64,000 nucleotides of DNA from Tubiluchus corallicola (lineage: Eukaryota > Priapulida > Priapulimorpha > Priapulimorphida > Tubiluchidae), in NCBI GenBank assembly GCA_030141605.1, contig JAQGDQ010000007.1, positions 310,001 to 374,000 on the forward strand, given 5' to 3'. The position numbers and the translations under genes were made by a program. Shown one piece after another: positions 57,344 to 64,000 of the stretch. Position 1 is the stretch's first letter, and each line of letters opens with the position of its first letter. Below the pieces are notes generated by a model. That model had not been told where the DNA came from and did no database searches. It was given only the letters and a program-made list of their open reading frames with translations.

Positions 57344-60300
57344 TTAACAAAAATCATAATGGGCTTGGTTATAATTTTGGCGTTTTTTTCTATGCTGTTG
57401 TGATCTGGGTATAAACTTTGACCGTTTCTCACTTGCAGAGCTGTTCAGATTCGCATCAAAATTCTCCTCACTGCTACTTCCATCAACTCGATTAATTGTT
57501 TTATGGCCCCTCTTATCTGCTACCCTTTCATGGCTCTCTTCCTCATCTGAGCTACTGAATGAAATCGGAGGAGGTCGCACCGCCCTTCGACGACGAGTTT
57601 GTGGAGCGGTTGCCCACTTTATTGCTTCCTCATCACTATCTTCCTCATCTGAACTGATCTTCTTTGTTTTCTTGTGGCTTTTCTGGATTTTCTGAGTAAT
57701 TCTTACATTTGATTTGGTGCGAACATTTAACCCTTTGTTCTGTATCTGCTCATCCACTTTTTCACCTGCTAAGCCCTTCTCGTGTCCTGCACGCAGACGA
57801 TTCTCCAGTTCGTCCAAAGCATTTTTCATTTCAGGTTTTGCAAACTTGCGCGCGCCTTCAACAATTGCCGAGAGATTCGTGAAGACCTGCTCGTCGGCAA
57901 GTTTATCGGCAAAGCAGGAAAAGTTTTCCACCAATCTTTTAACTCCCCGATCGCTGTACGTCAGCAAGGACAGACAGTATGTGAGATCGTGCCACTGACG
58001 TTCTGATCTGGTCGTTCGCATTCTATGGCACAGCTTTTCCACCAAACTCTCTGAATGCTTGTCTTTTTGTATCAACGAAAATAAATGTTGCATAATTGAT
58101 CTGAATTCATCTCCACTAACACCGCAGTCAGGATCTGATAATCTACTTATCACGTCAGGCATGATGTTGTATACGGCATTACCTTTCTTAGATAGTTCTT
58201 GAAAGAACAGTTTCACCAGCGCCGAAATTCTCTCATCTGAATCAAGCAAGCAGTGTGCCATCTCGCTGATTTGACCTTTGACTTTTACCATGTCGTTGAG
58301 AATCAGATGCGTCAGAACCATAATTGTGTTGCGCCTTACATGTGCGGATTCGTCGTGCAACCGAGCATATAAGTGTGCTGTCCATGGTTCCAAGAGATTT
58401 GGAAATCTGAAGCTAAGATCACCAAGTGCAATGATTGTGTTGGCCCGAATGATGGGATATGGGCTCTTCTCCAATATGGTGAACAGCAATTGCAAATTAG
58501 CTTCACAAAAATTTGTGCTAACAATCATAAACTTTGCTAAAGTCAAGCTGGCAGCAGCTTGCAGCTTAGCATCATTATATCTACCCGGATTAGAGCAGAT
58601 ATGTATTATTAAAGGTACAAATTGGGACAGCAAATTTTCACCAGTAACAACCTCATGATCACACAGTTTGCGCATGAAATCTGCCTCCACATCGTCGACA
58701 ATAGCACCTGTCAATCCCATTTCATCTTCGGTCGTTTCAACGTCATGTTTCTTGGTTTTTGACGCTAATTTAAGTTTACCAGAATGTCTTCGTCTTTTCT
58801 CTTCTGTTTCAATATGACGACGTCTCTTTAGCTCGTTCAAGATGCAGACATCAAGATGTACTAACTGCTTCAGTGCAACATGACCGACGACAGTTATCAG
58901 GCGAGTAAGATATACAGAGGATATTTTACACTGCTGCTGTGGTTTATCTTCACTGTTGCTCTTATTGTTGTCGATTGCATTGTTTCTCTCCAACACGGTT
59001 TTTGTCAAACGTTTAATCACATCACTGCAAATGATGTCAGGATGCTCGGCCAGCTTATATATAACAGCAACAGCTTCTTCAGCAAATGGAACATAGTGCA
59101 TATCATCCACTTTCACAGCACCAGACACAAGAATGTCAGCCAGTCGAGTAAACATATCATTTTTTTCATTGAACCTATAGGAAGTTTCTTGGACATCAGC
59201 AGTTTTATGCTTGGACCTAGCCATTTTTAACAACGCAGTGCAAACTGATTGTGCAAGCTGAAAATCATTGCAGTTATGAAGTCCTTGCTCAATTAGTATC
59301 TTAACGTTGCTGCGTACAATATCAACCTCAGCGCTTGCTGCCATGGCGATCAGTTTCAACGCAGCACGTCGCTCGCTGTCAGTGGTTCCGGGGTGCTTCA
59401 TTGCAAATGTCTCCCAGAGCATTTGTATGATATCAGTCCCAATTTCTTCAGTTTTCACAAATTCACTAATCAGTTCTTCTAGTGAGGTCACTTCTGCAAG
59501 GTTGGCATCAACAGTCAAAGCAATCAGGTTTTTTACGATCGCCATTGTTCGGACTCTTTCGTTTTCGCCCGAGGACTGGAGATACAGACGCTTATAAGCT
59601 GCTACCAAAGTTTCCTTGACTCCTGGTTCTGTAGACCAAATTAGCATCAACATTTGTCGCACACCGATCATGGAATTAGACACGCCAAATTCTGATGCAG
59701 TAACAAAAAACTCAATGGCTTCCAAAACATCCGTTTTATTTTTTGAGCCCAGGAGTTGACAAACCAGGGGCAAAGCTGTTTGCATTTGTGATGCAAAACT
59801 AACACAATCTTTCAAGTACTGAACGAGAATCCGCTGTTTCACGACCTCACTGTCAACATTTTCTTGTTCATTTTCCATCACTTCCAGTACCACAGCAGAA
59901 GTCATAAAAGCAAAAAAAATGTTTTTTGCAAGCCTTAAAAATTTAGAAGTCTTAGATTTCTTATCGTTATCCTGTGACTCCTCTACAAAGCTTTCTTCTT
60001 CAAAGGAATCTCGACTGTCTTCTACAAAAAATTCACTAGCCTTTGGAAAATTTTCTAATGCACTATGCATCAACTTGACTGCTTCAGTGAGTCTTCCATC
60101 TTGAAAATATTTTCCGATTCTTGAAGCGACGCTACTTGCGGTTTCATCATTGCCGATGCTTATATCAGTTTCTTTACCAACAGCCTCAAGTCGCTGACTG
60201 CCTACAAGAGTTGGCAGCAGTTCTTCGAGGACATTTTTAACGTTATGTTCAAGTTCTGTCCATTTAGTTTCCACGTCAAATTCACTAGTTTCTTTTTGTT

Positions 60301-61678
60301 GTTCTGCTAAGGTAATTTCTTTCAATTTTTCTACTTCCTTTTCAAGCTTTTCTTTTAATTCGCTAGTTGGAAGTTGTGCTGCGTAAGGATTATGCTTCAA
60401 ATATGCAGTCAGAAATTGGATTGCAGCCTTGCGCACCATGCTTGACTTGTCCTGAAGGCGACCAGTTACAAGCTCAATCAACTTCTGCTGCCGTGGTAAA
60501 GGAATAGCTTTCTTATTAGAAATGGAAAACCATATTTGAAGGACTTTGCTCCGTACAAAAGCATTTACGTCGTGGATATGCTCTTCCAGGTGATCAAGAA
60601 ACTGATTCCTTGTTGATTTCAGTTTCTGATCAGTTTGTTCGTCGCTAAGCATATTAATTACGAGTTCTCCCATCACGCCAAGTACAGCATTTCTCATTAC
60701 GTATGAGTCTTCGTGCAGATAGTCGACTATAACGCTAACACATGGAAGCACAGCAGATGGAATTTTCTCAGCTATTTCTACCATAAATGTTGCATGCGCT
60801 CTAGCACTTGAGTTGTCACGCAACAACTCTTTAGCATCCAATCTGCCTATTTCTCTGATAACATCAAATACCACACTTTTCAGTCCAAACTCATTAACAA
60901 AAATTTCCATGCATTGAGGCAAGTGTATACCCAGGTGTTCAAAATGCTGCAAGAGTTGAACGATTTTCAGACTGGCGCTTAAACCATGATTGTACCGTTT
61001 TACCATCTCACCAAGTAGGAAAAAGACTGCATCCCTTGTTGCTTTATTTCGATTTACATCGGGATTTTCCAGTAACTTATAACAAACCCCAGTTACAAGA
61101 TTAACAAAATCCTCTTCTGGTACAGGAGGGTTCCACAGTTGGATAAGTTTCAGTTGCGACAACTGCAGCAACAGTTGCACAGCGTCGTTCCGCTCATGTT
61201 CCCAATCCCAGCCGGCATTGTTCTTCTTGCTTGCTTTTACCTTGCTGCGAGCCGTTTCCATGATATTGCGGGGTTTCACATCATCTGCCTCAAATAGTTC
61301 TACTAGTTGACAAAGAAGATAACAGCTCATTTTAACAATGTTCAGAAACACCCGTGTTTCCGAGGAACTTTTTGTAGGATTTTGCAACAGTTCCGGAAGT
61401 TTGGAACAAAGTTTCTCGGCCACTTTCAAAATAAGTTTCCACGTTTCAAGTCTCACTTCTGCACCAGCAGAAGCAAAGTGATGCAGTACACTATAACCAG
61501 TGTCGAAGTGCTCTATAACAGCTTTTACACCATTTGTTGAAACAGCAATACGCCACTTATGCACCTCGCTCTGAAGGTTACGTATGGGAGTAACCACCTT
61601 TACTTTATACTGTCTTGAATCCTTAGATGACTGCAAGTCTGCTTTAGCAAGTGGTATTACAAAATCAAAATCGGCCAT
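57344..61678 (-). CDS. NCAPD2: condensin I complex subunit CAP-D2 (NCAPD2), single exon
   Basis: HEAT-repeat subunit of condensin I, which binds the SMC2-SMC4 core and compacts mitotic chromosomes. One uninterrupted frame of 1,444 residues; the vertebrate protein is about 1,400. It opens MADFDFVIPLAKADL, as in orthologues, which supports the start. An N-terminal condensin D2 domain covers about residues 60-230 (KMSCYLLCQLVELFE). HEAT-type helices such as FVRSKVLQIWFSI and DKSSMVRKAAIQFLT follow at about 370-420, then a K/E-rich coil near 445-465. The conserved Cnd1 core lies at about 1025-1180 (LQAAASLTLAKFM, YPIIRANTIIALGDL, DESAHVRRNTIMVLTHLIL). The tail from about 1330 is acidic and basic with SSDEED, RRRRAVRPPP and SSSDEE, likely phosphorylation and nuclear-localisation sequence. 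No intron interrupts it, unlike its neighbours. It is convergent with OLA1. Confidence 0.96.
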   Translation of the reverse strand: MADFDFVIPLAKADLQSSKDSRQYKVKVVTPIRNLQSEVHKWRIAVSTNGVKAVIEHFDTGYSVLHHFASAGAEVRLETWKLILKVAEKLCSKLPELLQNPTKSSSETRVFLNIVKMSCYLLCQLVELFEADDVKPRNIMETARSKVKASKKNNAGWDWEHERNDAVQLLLQLSQLKLIQLWNPPVPEEDFVNLVTGVCYKLLENPDVNRNKATRDAVFFLLGEMVKRYNHGLSASLKIVQLLQHFEHLGIHLPQCMEIFVNEFGLKSVVFDVIREIGRLDAKELLRDNSSARAHATFMVEIAEKIPSAVLPCVSVIVDYLHEDSYVMRNAVLGVMGELVINMLSDEQTDQKLKSTRNQFLDHLEEHIHDVNAFVRSKVLQIWFSISNKKAIPLPRQQKLIELVTGRLQDKSSMVRKAAIQFLTAYLKHNPYAAQLPTSELKEKLEKEVEKLKEITLAEQQKETSEFDVETKWTELEHNVKNVLEELLPTLVGSQRLEAVGKETDISIGNDETASSVASRIGKYFQDGRLTEAVKLMHSALENFPKASEFFVEDSRDSFEEESFVEESQDNDKKSKTSKFLRLAKNIFFAFMTSAVVLEVMENEQENVDSEVVKQRILVQYLKDCVSFASQMQTALPLVCQLLGSKNKTDVLEAIEFFVTASEFGVSNSMIGVRQMLMLIWSTEPGVKETLVAAYKRLYLQSSGENERVRTMAIVKNLIALTVDANLAEVTSLEELISEFVKTEEIGTDIIQMLWETFAMKHPGTTDSERRAALKLIAMAASAEVDIVRSNVKILIEQGLHNCNDFQLAQSVCTALLKMARSKHKTADVQETSYRFNEKNDMFTRLADILVSGAVKVDDMHYVPFAEEAVAVIYKLAEHPDIICSDVIKRLTKTVLERNNAIDNNKSNSEDKPQQQCKISSVYLTRLITVVGHVALKQLVHLDVCILNELKRRRHIETEEKRRRHSGKLKLASKTKKHDVETTEDEMGLTGAIVDDVEADFMRKLCDHEVVTGENLLSQFVPLIIHICSNPGRYNDAKLQAAASLTLAKFMIVSTNFCEANLQLLFTILEKSPYPIIRANTIIALGDLSFRFPNLLEPWTAHLYARLHDESAHVRRNTIMVLTHLILNDMVKVKGQISEMAHCLLDSDERISALVKLFFQELSKKGNAVYNIMPDVISRLSDPDCGVSGDEFRSIMQHLFSLIQKDKHSESLVEKLCHRMRTTRSERQWHDLTYCLSLLTYSDRGVKRLVENFSCFADKLADEQVFTNLSAIVEGARKFAKPEMKNALDELENRLRAGHEKGLAGEKVDEQIQNKGLNVRTKSNVRITQKIQKSHKKTKKISSDEEDSDEEAIKWATAPQTRRRRAVRPPPISFSSSDEEESHERVADKRGHKTINRVDGSSSEENFDANLNSSASEKRSKFIPRSQQHRKKRQNYNQAHYDFC

Positions 61679-62790
61679 TGCTACATCAAAACTGACTCAA
61701 AGAATAGTTTAGTATTCTTGTGTTAGCAGAATTTCTCCAAATGTAATTTGCTGCTTCTTTAACTGCTGAAAGAAAAAAATAAAACATAAATAACTTACAA
61801 ATTTGATCTGTTACTCAAATCCCTTATCAATTTAATGATAATTATAATTGTACAAAAAAGCGATTAATACTTGATGAGAATAAGTATAATGTCGATTAGT
61901 GCACTCATTACTGTTTCATGACTTTTTTGCATACGCACGCCCCATTTTGGGCTTAGGGGACATAACTTTAAATTATGCAAATTCTCTTTTTGTAACAGAA
62001 TCGTAGATATTTGGAATTTTTTAACTTTGACACAGTTAAATGCCTCTAATGTTAAATATTTTACATCATTGTTAGAGAATGAAAACTTGTTGCAACATTG
62101 TAAATTTGAGCGTAACTTGTTAAGAGAGAGCCTTTCCTTTCCTCTTGTATTTCCTTTTATTACATTGTAACACTATTTTGAAAAGAATAAATTAATTAAA
62201 ATCAATCACTATTACGTATTCAAAATGTATAACAATGTAGCTAAAGATTAGTTTTTACCATCCATGTACAAAATTCAAAATTCCAGTACTTTTGTTGCCA
62301 TTAAGCAACATCAGCAGCGAACAAATCTAACATTGCCGTTTAAGTATAGTAAGAATACAGTAGGTGTAGAGTACCGATTAACTAGGAGGTCCATGTTAGT
62401 TAACAATTCTGCTTTTTTTAAACACTGAAAAAATCGGCTTATAAGTGACAAATTTGTTTTCGAGCAAAAGCGTACTCTGTACTAATGCACTAAAATGCCT
62501 ACTAACTTCCTTGTCACTCATATTCTATTATTTATAAGGACCACTGTCATGTTACTGCTTGAATTCCAGTAAGAGCTTTTGGTACTGCTAGAACACAATA
62601 TACTTGCCTTACAGTACACCAAAAAATGGTCTGCAACCGGAGAATTATGTTGCTCACTGTGCGTACTTTCTGACCACCTATTTCAGATAACCTGTAGAAA
62701 AGCTTTTCATCAAGATCACTCTGTTTTTTTCGAAAACAGTAACTGAAATCATCATGCACACTTTGACTGACAAGCACTGCAATTGAACTA
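61679..62790. other. 5' flank of NCAPD2, nothing further recognised
   Basis: It should hold the minus-strand promoter and 5' UTR of NCAPD2. I see no clear TATA box or conserved exon. Confidence 0.4.
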
Positions 62791-63303
62791 CAGTAAACTC
62801 TGCGTAACTCAAAATTTTTGCCTAACTCAAAGAATATCAGAGGAACGGATAAAATTCTTCGTTTTTCCCAAAAAAAATATCGCACAACTCAAAACATATA
62901 ACTTTAAGTTTCGCCTAACGCAAAAATGCCGTTTATACTCTAGAAAAATAAAAAGTTTCGTGCAACACAAAAACAGTATTGTCTTCCAGGAAACTTCTGC
63001 TGTCTTACAAGTCGCGCCCCCAGATTTTTTTCTCTGGAATTGGTAGGCTAGCCCCGCTGTCATATTGTTTAACGGTGTTGTGTACAAGTCCTTTAGTAAC
63101 ATTAAAAATTGTTTCACTATATAATTTGTTATTCTTCATGTAATTGTCATGAAATCTTGTCGTCTAGGTATAAAAGGGTTTCTGCCCTCTATTTAGCTCA
63201 CCGTCTGGAGGAGGGATTAAGGGTTTACAGGCTGAAAAATGGTCAACATCCCCTAACTCAGTTTTTTCCATCCGGTTGGATTTGAGATATGCAGAGTTTA
63301 CTG
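62791..63303. mobile_element. pogo/Tigger-like MITE
   Basis: 513 bp flanked by TA (62789-62790 and 63304-63305). Inverted ends start CAGTAAACTCTGC and match over about 23 bp with two mismatches. The motif YRYAACTCAAA recurs inside the left end (near 62804, 62821, 62885, 62917, 62961), and CCTAACTCAG near the right end. No transposase. Different family from the element at 20148, but with the same architecture. Confidence 0.85.
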
Positions 63304-63305
63304 TA

Positions 63306-64000
63306 CTTGCAAACTGCAAAACAAGCATATTTTCAAATATCATGATGTCATCAACATAAGCAACAGTTAAAGAAAGTATGAGGTATAAAAAACAGCTAGA
63401 GAACAAGTTGCTGACAATCATTCAGGCTTATGTATTCTCAAGTTTGACAGATAGTGAGTACTGAGTTGCACATTACGAATCACTCCTGATCTTTCCGTAT
63501 GACTAAGCGCGATTTATGCAAGATACGTTTATGTACGTCATCTGAAAATTAAACTAAATGAGTTAAAAAAAGATAAAGTGTTCGGGGAAAGTATATGTAT
63601 TACTATTAGTATTACAGCAGTTACCAAAATCGGTTAGGCTAGATAGACGACTAGGGCCAAATGTTTCTATCCGTGCATAAGTTACAATCATATCTACCAA
63701 TTTCTGTTAGTCTAATAAGCCGTATCAAACAAAAATATAGCAAATACTTGCAGCAATCAAAATCAAATTTTTAATAACCACAAAATTTAACATTTCTGCC
63801 TACTTATTTCGTAAAAGGCGCCACAATGCGATAACAATTCGGAGTGTCGTAATGCTCATGGAATGGGGGAATTTATGTCAAACAGAATCGTGATTTTGAA
63901 TGTCTTCCATGTGCAATGTACTCGAACTTTTGTGTTGTAACTGAATTCATAATTCATATAAACCTACCTGCATACAACAGACACGCCAATAAGGAAAAAC
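63306..64000. other. spacer, nothing recognised
   Basis: AT-rich intergenic DNA without supported features to the window end. Confidence 0.45.

Overview
This is nuclear DNA of an animal. It carries AT-rich intergenic DNA, spliceosomal GT-AG introns, and three conserved eukaryotic housekeeping or cytoskeletal genes, with many transposon remnants in the introns and spacers. The gene products resemble animal orthologues (CEP350 in particular). The CR1/L2-like LINEs and the hAT, Harbinger-like and pogo-like small elements fit an invertebrate, possibly an early-branching one such as a sponge or cnidarian. The sequence alone does not let me name the species.

Layout. 1-3.4 kb: spacer with a decayed LINE reverse-transcriptase fragment and a hAT-type MITE. 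3.5-37.2 kb (+): one very large gene, the CEP350 centrosomal protein. I could chain 31 exons with compatible phases into about 3,442 residues. Its introns hold a Harbinger-like element, a pogo-like MITE, a 5'-truncated LINE with a 32-bp target-site duplication, a MITE filled with a decamer minisatellite, a pentamer-repeat tract and a long CA microsatellite. 37.2-44.8 kb: 3' UTR, a LINE 3' relic, and a nearly complete but broken CR1/L2-like LINE on the minus strand. 44.85-55.25 kb (+): OLA1 (Obg-like ATPase 1), nine exons, 398 residues, with another decayed LINE in intron 6. 57.3-61.7 kb (-): NCAPD2-type condensin I subunit, 1,444 residues in one uninterrupted exon, convergent with OLA1. 61.7-64 kb: spacer with a second, well-delimited pogo-like MITE.

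The three genes are not an operon or a pathway. CEP350 acts at centrioles, OLA1 is a cytosolic ATPase linked to translation and stress, and NCAPD2 compacts mitotic chromosomes. The most distinctive points are: a CEP350 that appears to lack its CAP-Gly domain but has gained two in-frame tandem-repeat domains; an intronless condensin gene beside intron-rich neighbours; a LINE that landed 2 bp inside a CEP350 splice donor; and a varied set of small DNA transposons with identifiable ends and target duplications. I found no new multi-gene system.
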